From Anaerolineales bacterium (GTDB taxonomy: Bacteria; Chloroflexota; Anaerolineae; Anaerolineales; Villigracilaceae), in NCBI GenBank assembly GCA_016789025.1, contig JAEURC010000101.1, forward strand, positions 1 through 59,202: DNA of 59,202 nucleotides, written 5' to 3'. Below are positions 9,865 to 19,962 of this stretch, piece after piece. Under the pieces are notes generated by a model. That model did no database searches. It saw nothing but the letters and a program-made list of their open reading frames with translations, and was not told the DNA's origin. How positions within the stretch are numbered: the first letter of the stretch is position 1; each line of letters opens with the position of its first letter. Made by a program: the position numbers and the translations under genes.

Positions 9865-11042
9865 TGAAAATCCTTTTTCTCTCCCGTTGGTTCCCATACC
9901 CGGTGAACAATGGCTCCAAAGTGCGCATCTACAATCTTTTGCGCGGGTTGAGCCGGCATCACGATGTGACCCTGTTGAGTTTTGTAGACCAGACCGGCGG
10001 GCGTCCTGAAGCGTCCGAAATCCGTAACCTTTGTTCAGATATTGTCGTCCTGCCATGGAAGGAGTTCGAGCCCGGCGCATGGCAGGCGCGCCTCGGGTTT
10101 TTGTCTGTGAAACCGCGCTCGGTGATCGACACTTTTTCAGCAGAGATGGCGAACGCGATCACGACAGCCATCTCGGGACAGAAGTTCGATCTTGTGATCG
10201 CGTCTCAATTGCAAATGGCGGCATACTATCCATACTTTCGAGGGGCTCCGGCATTGTTCGAGGAATTAGAGATCGGCTTGTTCCATGATCGCGCATTTTC
10301 TTCGGATGGCAAAATTCGCCCTCGCCATGCGCTGACCTGGTTCAAGTACCGGTTGTATCTTTCACGGCTTTTGGATGAGTTTCGATCCTTCACAGTTGTT
10401 TCCGAAGCCGAGCGTAGTTTAGTGGCGAAAAATTTCCCCCGGCACAAAGATCGGATCGAAGTCATTCCCAATTGCATCGATGTCGGCGAATATGCAAATA
10501 TAGAGAGAAAGAAGCAGGCAAATACCGTCATCTTTACGGGTCCGTTCAAATACCGCGTAAATTACGAAGCCATGCTTTGGTTTGTCGGCAAAGTTTTTCC
10601 TTTGGTGTTGCAACAGATTCCCGATGCAAAACTGACGATCACCGGCGACCATGAAAACCTGCCTCTTCCGTCCAATCAAAATATTATCCTCGCGGGGTAC
10701 GTGGAGGATATCAAATCCTTGATCGCGTCATCCATGGTCGCCATTGCCCCGCTCCAGAGCGGGGGAGGCACGCGGTTGAAGATTCTGGAGGCGATGGCGG
10801 TCGGGACGCCGGTGGTGGCAACCTCCAAAGGCGCGGAAGGGTTGGACGCCCAAACCGGTGAGCACCTTTTGGTTACAGATGAACCGAAAATGTTTGCATC
10901 CTATGTTATAAATTTGCTTCAAGACCGGGCGCTTCACGAAAAGATTTCAATCAATGCAACCGCGCTGGTTGCCGAAAAATTTAATTGGTCGAAGGTGATG
11001 CTCAAGTTTTTTGAGTTGATTAAAGAGATTGCCGACAGGTAA
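9864..11042 (+). CDS. GT4-family glycosyltransferase (exosortase-locus/TIGR03087-like subgroup)
   Basis: 392 residues. The N-terminus FLSRWFPYPVNNGSKVRIYN and the C-terminal motif SGGGTRLKILEAMAVGTPVV mark a GT4 subgroup common in exopolysaccharide loci, where SGGGTR-KILEA replaces the usual EPFG-E-x7-E start. Two further members of this subgroup occur in the window (17381 and 37058). Probable cytoplasmic sugar transferase acting on a lipid-linked intermediate. The gene ends a coupled block; the next 80 bases are T-rich (around 11050-11070) and contain no gene. Confidence 0.85.
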   Translation: MKILFLSRWFPYPVNNGSKVRIYNLLRGLSRHHDVTLLSFVDQTGGRPEASEIRNLCSDIVVLPWKEFEPGAWQARLGFLSVKPRSVIDTFSAEMANAITTAISGQKFDLVIASQLQMAAYYPYFRGAPALFEELEIGLFHDRAFSSDGKIRPRHALTWFKYRLYLSRLLDEFRSFTVVSEAERSLVAKNFPRHKDRIEVIPNCIDVGEYANIERKKQANTVIFTGPFKYRVNYEAMLWFVGKVFPLVLQQIPDAKLTITGDHENLPLPSNQNIILAGYVEDIKSLIASSMVAIAPLQSGGGTRLKILEAMAVGTPVVATSKGAEGLDAQTGEHLLVTDEPKMFASYVINLLQDRALHEKISINATALVAEKFNWSKVMLKFFELIKEIADR

Positions 11043-11122
11043 TCCCTTTTGATTTTTTTCTTTTTCTTTTCCGCCACGCCATGAACCCCTGGCACATGGA
11101 AGCGGACCACTGTTGAGGAGCT

Positions 11123-13960
11123 ATGATGAAGATGGGCTTTCGTTCGATTCTGTCCGTGTTGTTTATTCTTGCCATTGTCCTATCGCAATTTGTGATCTTG
11201 TCATCTGCCGGCGCGGCGTGCGCGGGAGTGGTGTATGTGGACGCTAACTCCACCGCTCCAAGCCCGAACGGGTGTAACTGGTCTACCGCCTACTCAAGCC
11301 TGCAAGATGCTTTAGTGGCTTCATCGAATGGCGACCAGATCTGGGTGGCGGGTGGAACGTACTATCCTGATCAAGGCGCCAGCCAGTCAAACAATGACCG
11401 TAATAGTTCCTTTGTGTTGAAAAACGGCGTTTCGGTGTATGGCGGTTTTACCGTAGGAAACACTCTTTTGAGCCAGCGGAATTCCAACCCGGCTACGAAT
11501 GGCACAGCGCTGAGCGGCGACATTGATCAAGTTGCGGGCAACGCCGGGAATGCCTACTCGGTGGTCACCGCGAACGGCGCGCTCACTGATACATACGTGT
11601 TGGATGGGTTCACCATTACCGGCGGCAACCAGAATTCGGGGAGCGGCGTCGGCGGCGGCATATACATCCAGAACACCAGCCCGACGCTTCGCAACCTCCT
11701 CATCACAGCGAACAATGCCAACGGACGCGGCGGCGGAGTCTTCATTATTTCCACCTCAGGTGTGGAAGCCAATTACAGCCGCGCCTCCTTTACGGATATC
11801 ACGGTCAGCAATAACACGGCGGGCATCGGCGGCGGCGTGTACGTGCAAAATGGAAGTGTGTCCATCACGCGGGTGAAATTTATCGATAACGTCGCCACAT
11901 TTGCCGCTGGCGGTGGTTTGAATCTTCAGACGCTGGGTGGTCCCGGCGTGGATGAACCCAATCTCCCAACCTTGGTGGATGTGGTCTTCACAAATAATTC
12001 TGCGGTAGGCGGCGGAGGGCTGTTTAACAACAATAGCCAAACCACGCTTGCTCGCGTGACATTCAACGGCAATACCGCTACCCGTCGAGGCGGAGGTATT
12101 TTGAATGAATATGCCAGTCCGATCTTCACGAATGTGACCTTTAGCGGGAATACCTCGTTTGAAAGTTCGGGCGTCGCGCCGTGGGGTGGCGGCGGCATCC
12201 TGAATATCGATGGCGATCCGATTTTTAATAACGTTACATTTACCGGCAACAACAGCGTCAACGCTTCCGGCACGGCGGGAGGCGACGCGATGCTCAACTT
12301 GACGGGTAGCGCTCCACAGATTACCAATAGCATATTGTGGGCAGATGGCGGCACGAACGACGAGATCAAGAATGATGGAACCAGTTCCGCCACCGTGACG
12401 GACAGTGTCGTTCAGGGTGGTTGCCCAGCCAGCGCGACTTGCACAAATCTGATCATGACCGATCCGCTGTTAGGCGCGTTGGAAGATAACGGCGGATTTT
12501 CAAACACACACGCGTTGATTGCGGGGAGTTCAGCCTTGGATTCTGCCGGCGTGAACAGTGTCTGCGCAAGCGAAGATCAACGCGGTGTTACCCGTCCGCA
12601 AGGCGCCGGATGCGATATGGGCGCTTTTGAATATGCCATGCCGGGTACCCCGGGCCCATCTGCCACGCCTACCTCAACAGCGGTCAACACTCCGACGAAC
12701 ACGCCCCAGTCCACCTCGACACCTACTTTTACACCGGCACCCACTCAAACTGCAACCAGAACGCCCACCAACACAGCGACAAGCACACCATCGCCTTTCT
12801 TTAATATCGGCGAAACAACCGTCCTTGGCATATCCTATTCTGGCGCTGGTAACCAACTAGTAGCGCAGCAGGTGACTCTGTCGCAAACTGCGACAATTCA
12901 AAGCCTAAGTTACTATGTGTCCACAGCGGGTGGACAGTTACGGCTGGGCATCTATAGCAATTCCGGGAGCGCGCCGGGAACATTAGTGGCACAGACAGCC
13001 GCTTTCACCCCGGTCGTCGGGTGGAATACACAGGCGGTCATCATGCCGACTTCGCTTCTCGCCGGAACATATTGGCTGGCATTCCTGCCTCAGAATAACA
13101 CCCTGACAGGTCGTATGACGTACGCAGGGACCGGGCGTTATTACGGCTACACCTTCGGATCATTACCGACAACTTACTCGGCTTCCTCCGCTTCGGGCGC
13201 ATTCCGCTTTTCTTTTTATGCCACCTTTGCGCTTGGCGCCGCGCCAACAAGCACACCCACAACTGTGCCGACAATAACGAATACCCCAACGCATACCTCA
13301 ACACCTACCCGCACATTCACGCCGACGATCACCAACACGCCAACATACACGCCTACGGCAACATTCACTCCCTTGTTTACTGCCACACCGTCCAATACAG
13401 CAACAAGGACCTCGACTCCTACGGCGACAAGTATCCCGACAAATACTGCAACATTTACTCGTACTCCAACGTCGACAAATTCGCCCACACCCACGTCAAC
13501 ATCTCCGGGCGGGACGCCCATCACCATCGGCGAAACGAGCGTTCTGACAACCCCGTATTCCGGCATGGGAAATCTATTGATCGCCCAGCAGGTAACGCTT
13601 TCGCAAAGCGCGACGATACAAAGCCTGAGCTACTATGTATCCACGGCAGGAGGTCAATTACGATTGGGAATTTACGCGAATAACGGAAACGCTCCCGGCG
13701 CCCGTCTTGCGGAGACTGCCGCATTTACTCCAACCACTGGGTGGAATACTCAACCTGTGTTGACGCAAACTACACTACCCGCTGGAACATATTGGCTGGT
13801 GTTCCTGCCGCAAAATAATACTCTCACAGGGAGGGTCGCATTATCGGGTTCGGGTCGATACTATTCTTACTCTTTTGGCGCGCTTCCCGCCACATATTCC
13901 ACATTATCAACATCGGATGGCTTCCATTTCTCGATGTATGCCACCTTGTTGGTTCCCTGA
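11123..13960 (+). CDS. Secreted parallel beta-helix protein with duplicated C-terminal module and Thr/Pro-rich linkers
   Basis: 945 residues. Residues 1-33 are a signal peptide (hydrophobic core [18 protein letters not shown]). Residues ~40-505 are a pectin-lyase-like beta-helix: repeated N/G-rich coils such as VTFSGNTS and VTFTGNNS, opening with a YVDANS...[11 protein letters not shown] segment found in choice-of-anchor-type surface proteins. A Thr/Pro linker (~510-560) leads to a ~143-residue beta-rich module (562-704). A second longer Thr/Pro linker (~705-798) leads to a near-copy of that module (802-945). It probably acts at the cell surface, binding or processing the polysaccharide made by this locus, or as an adhesin. 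No catalytic residues are recognised. GAGGAG precedes the start. Confidence 0.75.
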   Translation: MMKMGFRSILSVLFILAIVLSQFVILSSAGAACAGVVYVDANSTAPSPNGCNWSTAYSSLQDALVASSNGDQIWVAGGTYYPDQGASQSNNDRNSSFVLKNGVSVYGGFTVGNTLLSQRNSNPATNGTALSGDIDQVAGNAGNAYSVVTANGALTDTYVLDGFTITGGNQNSGSGVGGGIYIQNTSPTLRNLLITANNANGRGGGVFIISTSGVEANYSRASFTDITVSNNTAGIGGGVYVQNGSVSITRVKFIDNVATFAAGGGLNLQTLGGPGVDEPNLPTLVDVVFTNNSAVGGGGLFNNNSQTTLARVTFNGNTATRRGGGILNEYASPIFTNVTFSGNTSFESSGVAPWGGGGILNIDGDPIFNNVTFTGNNSVNASGTAGGDAMLNLTGSAPQITNSILWADGGTNDEIKNDGTSSATVTDSVVQGGCPASATCTNLIMTDPLLGALEDNGGFSNTHALIAGSSALDSAGVNSVCASEDQRGVTRPQGAGCDMGAFEYAMPGTPGPSATPTSTAVNTPTNTPQSTSTPTFTPAPTQTATRTPTNTATSTPSPFFNIGETTVLGISYSGAGNQLVAQQVTLSQTATIQSLSYYVSTAGGQLRLGIYSNSGSAPGTLVAQTAAFTPVVGWNTQAVIMPTSLLAGTYWLAFLPQNNTLTGRMTYAGTGRYYGYTFGSLPTTYSASSASGAFRFSFYATFALGAAPTSTPTTVPTITNTPTHTSTPTRTFTPTITNTPTYTPTATFTPLFTATPSNTATRTSTPTATSIPTNTATFTRTPTSTNSPTPTSTSPGGTPITIGETSVLTTPYSGMGNLLIAQQVTLSQSATIQSLSYYVSTAGGQLRLGIYANNGNAPGARLAETAAFTPTTGWNTQPVLTQTTLPAGTYWLVFLPQNNTLTGRVALSGSGRYYSYSFGALPATYSTLSTSDGFHFSMYATLLVP
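12806..13234 (+). repeat. C-terminal module, copy 1
   Basis: Encodes residues 562-704 of the beta-helix protein. It begins [16 protein letters not shown] and shares long identical blocks with copy 2 (13526-13957), for example [20 protein letters not shown] and [13 protein letters not shown] of the two copies has diverged mainly at third positions, so this is an older duplication kept for protein function. Confidence 0.9.
13526..13957 (+). repeat. C-terminal module, copy 2
   Basis: Encodes residues 802-945, to the end of the protein. It aligns along its full length with copy 1 at 12806-13234 ([46 protein letters not shown]). The two copies are separated by a ~95-residue Thr/Pro-rich spacer. 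Confidence 0.9.
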
Positions 13961-14034
13961 ACGCCAACCTGCGATGCAAGATCAAGGATTGGCATATCAA
14001 CGATATGTTCTGAGTCGAACGTAACCCCATTGTG

Positions 14035-14061
14035 TGGATTCCCGTCCTGTGGACGGATCCA
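14035..14061. terminator. Hairpin in the gap after the beta-helix gene
   Basis: TGGAT-tc-CCGTCC-tgt-GGACGG-ATCCA forms an 11-pair stem with a 2-base bulge and a 3-base loop. There is no T-run behind it, so it may be a weak or factor-dependent terminator or an RNA-stability element. The rest of the 13961-14162 gap holds no gene I can support. Confidence 0.35.
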
Positions 14062-14162
14062 TCAACCGGCTTTCATACCCAGTCGCGGCTGAACGGATTG
14101 ATTTATGCTTGTCATCCTGCTGTGGCTGGGTATTGAGTTAAAATAGCATCCTCACACGACTC

Positions 14163-15554
14163 ATGAATATCAATTTCAACCTAAAATTCCTCACCATAGA
14201 CCGGCAGGTTACGATTTCCCGGCAAACGTTTCAATACAGCGTTGGCTTATTGACCATTCTTATTACAGTCGCCGCTTCATTTTGGGGAACCGTGAACGTG
14301 TTGGTTATCGCTCTGGCGGCGATTGGGGGAGTGGTTGCCCTGGTATTGTTATTGCGCTATCCGTTATTGGCATACATTTTTTTAATGCCCGCGGGGATGT
14401 TTGTCCCGTTTTCAGGCCCCGGCGGCGTTAATGCCTCGGTCTTGTTGGTTGTTCTGATGTCTGTCTTGTGGATCGGGAACATGTTCATCGTGAACCGACG
14501 GTTTGAGTTCGTGCGATCTTCGGCTGTGCGCCCTGCCGTTATTTTTATGATCGTTTGCGTGGTCGCATTCGGTATGGGGCAGGTTTCATGGTTTTCCCTG
14601 GCAACGCAAGCGCCATTCGATACGCAATTGGGCGGCTTTGCCATCTACTTTTTCTCGCTGGTCATGATGGTGATGACCGGGAACATCATCAAAGATATCC
14701 GCTGGCTGAAGGCGATCATCATCGCGTTCGTTGCCTTGAGCATGATATACGTTCTCGGCAGGGTGGTCGAATGGTCGGGCATCGATTCGATCTTTGAAAA
14801 TGGATTTATTGCCAACAGCATGCTCTGGACGTGGCTGGTGATCTTACCGCTTGCCCAGGCGATGTTTAACCAGGATCTTAAAAAAACTACCCGCATGTTC
14901 CTGTTAATAATCGTCGCGTTGACTTTGTTCGTTGCGATGATCCAAACGCGCGATTGGAAATCGGGCTGGGTGCCAGCCATGGTTGGTGTCGGCGTTTTGG
15001 TGGCGTTGAAATTCCCGAAGCTGGCTTTTGCCTCCATCCCATTTGCGTTGATCGGCGTAGCGTATCTGGCGCAGGATTTGATATCCACCGACCAATACAG
15101 CTGGGGGACGCGCGTGGATGCCTGGGTTGTTGTTTTGGATATCAGCCGCGCCAATCCGCTCTTGGGGCTTGGTTTCGCCAACTATAACTGGTACGCGCCT
15201 TTGTTCTCGTTACGCGGGTATCACATCCGTTTTAACTCACACAGTCAGTTTGTGGATATTATCGCCCAGACCGGCCTGGCTGGCTTGGTCTGCTTTATCT
15301 GGATATTGTATGAAGTGGGGGCTCTTGGCTGGAGATTATCGCGCGAACTAAAAGATGGTTTTGCGAGGGCTTACGCTTATGGCGTGTTAGCGGGCGTGGC
15401 GGCATGCGTGATGGCGGCATATCTGGTAGATTGGCTTTTGCCGTTTGCCTACAACATCGGCTTGGATGGGTTCCGCGCCAGCATCTTGCCGTGGATCTTC
15501 TTTGGGGGCCTGGTCGCCATCGAACAAATGCGCAAGGAAAATAAACTTACCTAA
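14163..15554 (+). CDS. O-antigen ligase / polysaccharide polymerase family membrane protein
   Basis: 463 residues with about eleven hydrophobic segments. The large periplasmic loop of Wzy_C-type proteins is recognisable late in the protein (LGLGFANYNWYAPLFSLRG then FNSHSQFVDIIAQTGLAG, a NSHSxF-x5-TG-type signature with a conserved His). These proteins polymerise lipid-linked repeat units or ligate glycans to an acceptor outside the inner membrane. It is the only polymerase/ligase candidate in this locus. The next gene follows after 14 bases with GGGAGG upstream, so they are probably cotranscribed. Confidence 0.8.
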   Translation: MNINFNLKFLTIDRQVTISRQTFQYSVGLLTILITVAASFWGTVNVLVIALAAIGGVVALVLLLRYPLLAYIFLMPAGMFVPFSGPGGVNASVLLVVLMSVLWIGNMFIVNRRFEFVRSSAVRPAVIFMIVCVVAFGMGQVSWFSLATQAPFDTQLGGFAIYFFSLVMMVMTGNIIKDIRWLKAIIIAFVALSMIYVLGRVVEWSGIDSIFENGFIANSMLWTWLVILPLAQAMFNQDLKKTTRMFLLIIVALTLFVAMIQTRDWKSGWVPAMVGVGVLVALKFPKLAFASIPFALIGVAYLAQDLISTDQYSWGTRVDAWVVVLDISRANPLLGLGFANYNWYAPLFSLRGYHIRFNSHSQFVDIIAQTGLAGLVCFIWILYEVGALGWRLSRELKDGFARAYAYGVLAGVAACVMAAYLVDWLLPFAYNIGLDGFRASILPWIFFGGLVAIEQMRKENKLT

Positions 15555-15568
15555 TACGGGAGGCTTGC

Positions 15569-16318
15569 ATGGAAGAATTGATTGGATTGATCCCCGCCGC
15601 GGGGAAGGGAGTTCGGCTGGGTTTGCCGTATCCGAAAGAGTTGTACCCTGTGATTCGGAATAATCATTACAAACCCATTTCTCAATTTGTTGTGGATAAT
15701 TTAACGAACGCGGGCTTGAAGCATATCGTGTTCGTGGTCAATGAGACCAAGCATCAGTTGATGGGGTATTTCGGAAGCGGTCAACGTTTCGGGTGCGATA
15801 TCAGTTATGTGGTGCAGGAGGTGGTGGAGGGGAAGACGAAGTCTACCTCGCCTGGTCTCGCGCACGCGTTGGATTCGGCGTATCACCTCATCAAAGGGAA
15901 GACCGTCTTCTTTGGCATGGCGGATACGTTGATGAAGCCGAACGATATTTTCAAGCGCGTCTATGAAGCCGCCTCGCCCGACGATGATGTGTTGTTCGGC
16001 ATGTTCACCACGGAGAGACCCGAAAAATTTGGCATGGTAAACATGAACGGCGATTCGCGCGTCAGTGAAATTGTGGATAAGCCGAAACAAACCGATCTCA
16101 CCGAAATGTGGGGTTGCATCGTGTGGCGCCCGAAGTTTACCGAGTATTTGCACAAATGCGTTTACGAGGAGGGCATCTCCGATTTTGCGAAGATCATGAA
16201 CGACGCCATCGCGTTGGGGATGAAGTTCAAAGGCGTGCACATGAAAGACGGCGCTTACATTGACCTTGGAACCTACGAAGAGATCGCCGACCTCGATCGA
16301 AAGCATCGGGAGGAGTAG
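15569..16318 (+). CDS. Sugar-1-phosphate nucleotidyltransferase family protein
   Basis: 249 residues. The N-terminal signature is AAGKGVRLGLPYPKELYPV, matching the G-x-G-T/V-R-x6-PK loop of RmlA/GalU-type nucleotidyltransferases (residues ~9-28). GMADTLM is the metal-binding Asp region and EIVDKPKQTDLTEMWG the late substrate-binding strand. It should make an NDP-sugar donor for the glycosyltransferases; which base and sugar cannot be read. No left-handed-helix C-terminal domain is present, as in short RmlA-like forms. The stop abuts the next ATG directly. Confidence 0.8.
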   Translation: MEELIGLIPAAGKGVRLGLPYPKELYPVIRNNHYKPISQFVVDNLTNAGLKHIVFVVNETKHQLMGYFGSGQRFGCDISYVVQEVVEGKTKSTSPGLAHALDSAYHLIKGKTVFFGMADTLMKPNDIFKRVYEAASPDDDVLFGMFTTERPEKFGMVNMNGDSRVSEIVDKPKQTDLTEMWGCIVWRPKFTEYLHKCVYEEGISDFAKIMNDAIALGMKFKGVHMKDGAYIDLGTYEEIADLDRKHREE

Positions 16319-17278
16319 ATGATTCAGGAAACTGCGACCAGGTCGAACGTCGAGAAAAGAAGCGAAGAGTCAGTCGTGGATATGTCTATTGTGTTGGTGT
16401 GTTGGAATAACAAGGCATATCTCGATCCGTGTTTGAAATCCTTGTATGATGGCGGGCTGAAAAGTTCGTTCGATGTTGTCGTAGTGGACAATGGCTCGAC
16501 GGATGGAAGTCAAAAAATGCTGGCGGAGAAGTACCCGCAAGTGAAGTTGATCCAGAATGCCGGGAACGTCGGGTTGGGCAAAGCAAGCAACCAGGGGATC
16601 GAAGCGACGAACGGGCGTCATGTATTATTGCTCAACAACGATACTCTTGTGAACGCTCCCGCGCTCGATGTGCTGGTGGAGTACCTGGATGCTCACCCCA
16701 AGGCTGGCGCGACGGCGGGGAGGTTGTTGAACCCGGATGGTTCGTTCCAATCGGGGTTTGCGCCGTTTTCAACTTTGCTTGAGGAATTTTTGATCGTGAC
16801 GCATATTGGAGAATTGCTGTGGGCGGGCTATCCGTCGCATGGCGATGCGCAAGAGATCAAAGAGACGGGCTGGATGAGTTCGGCGTGTTTGTTGGTGCGG
16901 CGCACGGCGCTCGATCAGATCGGGCTACTCGATGAAGGCTATTTCATTTACGGCGATGAAGCGGATCTGCAATACCGTTTAAACAAGGCCGGCTGGAAGG
17001 TTGTGTTTCTGCCGAATTCCTCCATCGTTCATTTCGGCGGCAGGAGCATGGATCGCTGGAAGCGGCGCAAGATGGTCTACCGCGGCAAGATGATGTTCTA
17101 CAAGAAGAATTATGGTTTTGTAAGCGCTTTTTTCCTGCGCGTGTTGTTCTTCTTTATGAGCCTGGTGAAACTACTCGTGTGGGTGGTGGGCTTCGTGATC
17201 CCATCGAAGAACGACCAGGCGAAGAAGGAATTACGCTCGAACATCGATGTGATGGCGTTGTGCCTTAATTTGAAGTGA
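16319..17278 (+). CDS. GT2-family glycosyltransferase, rhamnosyltransferase-like
   Basis: 319 residues. Motifs: SIVLVCWNNKAYLDPCL, VVDNGSTDGS, the LLNNDT metal site (residues ~101-106) and GYFIYGDEADLQYRLNKAGW, the DxD..R acceptor segment seen in WbbL-type rhamnosyltransferases. The C-terminus has a hydrophobic segment (FFLRVLFFFMSLVKLLVWVVGFV) that probably anchors it to the membrane. The ATG directly follows the stop of the nucleotidyltransferase, so donor synthesis and transfer may be linked; this is inference. Confidence 0.85.
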   Translation: MIQETATRSNVEKRSEESVVDMSIVLVCWNNKAYLDPCLKSLYDGGLKSSFDVVVVDNGSTDGSQKMLAEKYPQVKLIQNAGNVGLGKASNQGIEATNGRHVLLLNNDTLVNAPALDVLVEYLDAHPKAGATAGRLLNPDGSFQSGFAPFSTLLEEFLIVTHIGELLWAGYPSHGDAQEIKETGWMSSACLLVRRTALDQIGLLDEGYFIYGDEADLQYRLNKAGWKVVFLPNSSIVHFGGRSMDRWKRRKMVYRGKMMFYKKNYGFVSAFFLRVLFFFMSLVKLLVWVVGFVIPSKNDQAKKELRSNIDVMALCLNLK

Positions 17279-17301
17279 GCATTACCATTTTTTGAATTCA
17301 A

Positions 17302-17362
17302 GCCACAGGGATCGCGGAGCGCGCTGAGTTTATATTCTCAGAATCTCTGCGGACTCTGTGGC
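17302..17362. repeat. CACAGAG-type intergenic hairpin, copy A
   Basis: Outer arms GCCACAG (17302-17308) and CTGTGGC (17356-17362) are perfect complements; an inner CTGAG/CTCAG pair lies between. It fills the gap between two + strand genes and is followed by AAAATTTT. Related to copies at 48325, 57895 and 58703. Confidence 0.6.
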
Positions 17363-17380
17363 AAAATTTTAATCACCCCT

Positions 17381-18610
17381 ATGAACATACTTTTCTTAAC
17401 CCAAATTGTTCCCTTTCCCCCGGATGCGGGTCCCAAAGTGAAGACCTGGCACGTTTTACGATTTTTAGCGGGGCAGGGACATTCTGTAACTTTGGTTTCC
17501 TTCGTTCGTCCAGAAGAAGAGCCGCACCTGCCCGCTCTGGCTGAAGTTTGCGAGGCGGTTTACTCGGTGCCCATTCGGCGGTCGCGGGCGGCGGATGCCG
17601 GGTTTATGATCCGCAGTTATCTTACCGGGCGCCCGTTTCTTGTCGAACGCGATGATCTGCCAGCCATGCAGGAGAAAGTGAGCGCTCTGGTACGACAGGG
17701 CGGATTCGATTTCATCCACGCCGACCAGTTGACGATGGTACAGTTCGGGCTTCGCGCCGCGCAAACCGCGCCGAAGAAAAAACCAAAAGTTATTTTCGAC
17801 GCTCACAATGCCGTTTGGTCCATCGTCGAACGGATGCGCGAAAACGCGCGCTGGTTCTTGAAACCCATCCTCGCCGTCGAGGCGAAGCGCGTCAAGCGTT
17901 ACGAAGGCGAGTTACTCAAAACGGTCGACCATGTTCTGGCAGTGACGGATGTGGACCGGATCGGGCTCGAAGAAGCGTTGCACTTTTCAACAATAAAACC
18001 CGGCGACAAACTTGCGCCGATCTCCACGATCCCGATCGCGGTAGATACGCAACAGTTGACACCGGTCAAGCGCAAGCCTGCCTCGAACAATATTGTCACC
18101 CTGGGCACTCTGCATTACCCGCCCAATGCGGATGGCATCCGCTGGTTTTTCAACGAGGTCTTCCCGCTGGTTCAAAAACGAGTTCCAGAGGCAACGCTGA
18201 CCATCATCGGTAAAAACCCGCCGCAGGATTTTCTCGAATTTCAGGCGCGTAATTCGGGGAGTGTGAACGTAACAGGCTATGTTCCCGAACTGGCTCCGTA
18301 TCTGGCGGAGAGCGCGCTGATGGTTGTCCCTGTGCGCGCGGGGGGCGGAATGCGGGTGAGGATCCTCGAAGCCTTTGCCTACGCCATGCCGGTGGTCACC
18401 ACCACGATCGGGCTGGAAGGCATTCAAGCCGAGTTAGAAAGCGATGTGATCGTCGCCGACAAAGCGGACGATTTTGCAAACCGGGTCATCGAACTCTTAG
18501 AGAACCCATCCTTGCAGGAAAAACTATCCGTCAACGGACGGAAACTGGCAGAAACGAAATATGACTGGCAGGCGGCTCTCGCCGCCATGAAAAAGATTTA
18601 CGAAGAATGA
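17381..18610 (+). CDS. GT4-family glycosyltransferase (exosortase-locus/TIGR03087-like subgroup)
   Basis: 409 residues. The N-terminus FLTQIVPFPPDAGPKVKTWH and the donor-binding segment AGGGMRVRILEAFAYAMPVV place it with the genes at 9864 and 37058. A central segment VIFDAHNAVWSIVERM is typical of the acceptor-side domain of this subgroup. Probable cytoplasmic sugar transferase. The gene starts 18 bases after an intergenic hairpin and overlaps the next gene by ATGA (18607-18610), beginning a tightly overlapping block that runs to 22983. Confidence 0.86.
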   Translation: MNILFLTQIVPFPPDAGPKVKTWHVLRFLAGQGHSVTLVSFVRPEEEPHLPALAEVCEAVYSVPIRRSRAADAGFMIRSYLTGRPFLVERDDLPAMQEKVSALVRQGGFDFIHADQLTMVQFGLRAAQTAPKKKPKVIFDAHNAVWSIVERMRENARWFLKPILAVEAKRVKRYEGELLKTVDHVLAVTDVDRIGLEEALHFSTIKPGDKLAPISTIPIAVDTQQLTPVKRKPASNNIVTLGTLHYPPNADGIRWFFNEVFPLVQKRVPEATLTIIGKNPPQDFLEFQARNSGSVNVTGYVPELAPYLAESALMVVPVRAGGGMRVRILEAFAYAMPVVTTTIGLEGIQAELESDVIVADKADDFANRVIELLENPSLQEKLSVNGRKLAETKYDWQAALAAMKKIYEE

Positions 18611-19962
18611 TACAAACCTCGAACAACAATATCCTGAGAAAGATTGCCGCACAGCCATTGCCGTTCATTATGACGGCGGCTGTGCTCTTGCGCGTGGCGA
18701 TGGCGTTTGCCATGGGAGATACCGTCGTGGCTCTGCCCGGCATCTTCGACCAGGTCTCGTATCACAACCTTGCCTTGCGCGTCATCGGCGGACACGGGTT
18801 TTCCTTCGGCGAATTATGGTGGCCCATCACGCCTGCCGACGCGCCCACCGCGCATTGGAGTTTCCTCTACACGCTCTACCTCTCGTTGATCTATGTTCTA
18901 TTCGGTCCGCACCCGCTCGCCGCGCGAATACTGCAAGCGGTCATCGTTGGCGTGTTGCACCCGTACATCACCTTTCGTATCGGTGAAAAACTTTTTTCCA
19001 AAACCATCGGGCTGGTTGCGGCGGGTATCGCCGCTGTGTATGTCTATTTTTTCTATTACGGCGCGGCGCTCATGACTGAACCGTTCTACATCACCGCCAT
19101 TTTATTCTGCCTATATTTTGGAATTCGATTATCTGAAAACGTGGACAGGAAACTCGATACCAACCTCGGCGTCTCGTTGGGCGTCTCTCTGGGCATCATC
19201 GTATTACTGCGGCAGGTTTTTCTGCTTTTCATCCCCTTTCTGTTTCTTTGGATATGGATCGTTCGCTTCCGCCGCCGGGTCGAGTTGCCTCTGCTTCCCA
19301 GCCTGGTCTCCATCGTGCTGACGATCGCCTTCATCCTGCCAGCCTCGTTATACAACTACGCGCGCTTCGATAGATTTGTCCTGCTCAACACCAATTCCGG
19401 GTATGCCTTCTTCTGGGGTAATCACCCCATTCACGGGACGAAATTCATCCCCATCCTGCCCACTGAGACCTATCAAGAAATGATCCCCGAGGAAGTCCGT
19501 CACCTCGACGAAGCCGCGCTCGACCAGGAACTCCTCAAACGCGGCATCCGGTTCGTCACCGACGACCCCGGACGATACCTGTTGCTGTCATTGAGTCGTA
19601 TTCCGCCTTATTTCATGTTCTGGTATTCATCCGATTCGTCCACGCTGAGCAACATTTCGCGCATTGGCAGTTTTGGGCTTTTCCTGCCGTTCATGCTGTA
19701 TGGTTTGTGGTTGAGCGTTAAAGCGAAAACCGGTGAACAGGGGAACCGTTTTCTCAACCTGCTCTTCTCGCCACAGGGACTCTTCATGCTCTTTGCCATC
19801 GTCTACTCCGGCGTGCACATCCTCACATGGACGTTGATCCGCTACCGTTTGCCGGTAGACGCCGTTTTGATCCCCTTTGCCGGGCTGGCACTGGTGGAAC
19901 TTGCCCAGCGCATCTTGAAGACCCGGCCTCAATTACTCCGACAATTTCAGAGGACGCCATGA
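18607..19962 (+). CDS. GT-C (GT39/ArnT-like) membrane glycosyltransferase
   Basis: 451 residues with about ten membrane segments. The first extracytoplasmic loop holds a conserved acidic position (GIFDQVSYHNLA, Asp48), where GT39-type enzymes place their catalytic Asp. The rest (GGHGFSFGELWWP, LTEPFYITAILFCLYFG-like segments) fits the PMT/ArnT layout. These enzymes use polyprenyl-phosphate sugars on the outer face of the membrane. Overlaps the upstream gene by ATGA and the downstream epimerase gene by ATGA. Confidence 0.75.
   Translation: MIQTSNNNILRKIAAQPLPFIMTAAVLLRVAMAFAMGDTVVALPGIFDQVSYHNLALRVIGGHGFSFGELWWPITPADAPTAHWSFLYTLYLSLIYVLFGPHPLAARILQAVIVGVLHPYITFRIGEKLFSKTIGLVAAGIAAVYVYFFYYGAALMTEPFYITAILFCLYFGIRLSENVDRKLDTNLGVSLGVSLGIIVLLRQVFLLFIPFLFLWIWIVRFRRRVELPLLPSLVSIVLTIAFILPASLYNYARFDRFVLLNTNSGYAFFWGNHPIHGTKFIPILPTETYQEMIPEEVRHLDEAALDQELLKRGIRFVTDDPGRYLLLSLSRIPPYFMFWYSSDSSTLSNISRIGSFGLFLPFMLYGLWLSVKAKTGEQGNRFLNLLFSPQGLFMLFAIVYSGVHILTWTLIRYRLPVDAVLIPFAGLALVELAQRILKTRPQLLRQFQRTP

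Noticed and set aside
13216..13566. Antisense open frame rich in Val/Gly ([15 protein letters not shown])
   Set aside because: It is the complement of the Thr/Pro-rich linker of the + strand beta-helix protein; its repetitive composition comes from that linker and it has no independent ribosome site or homology.
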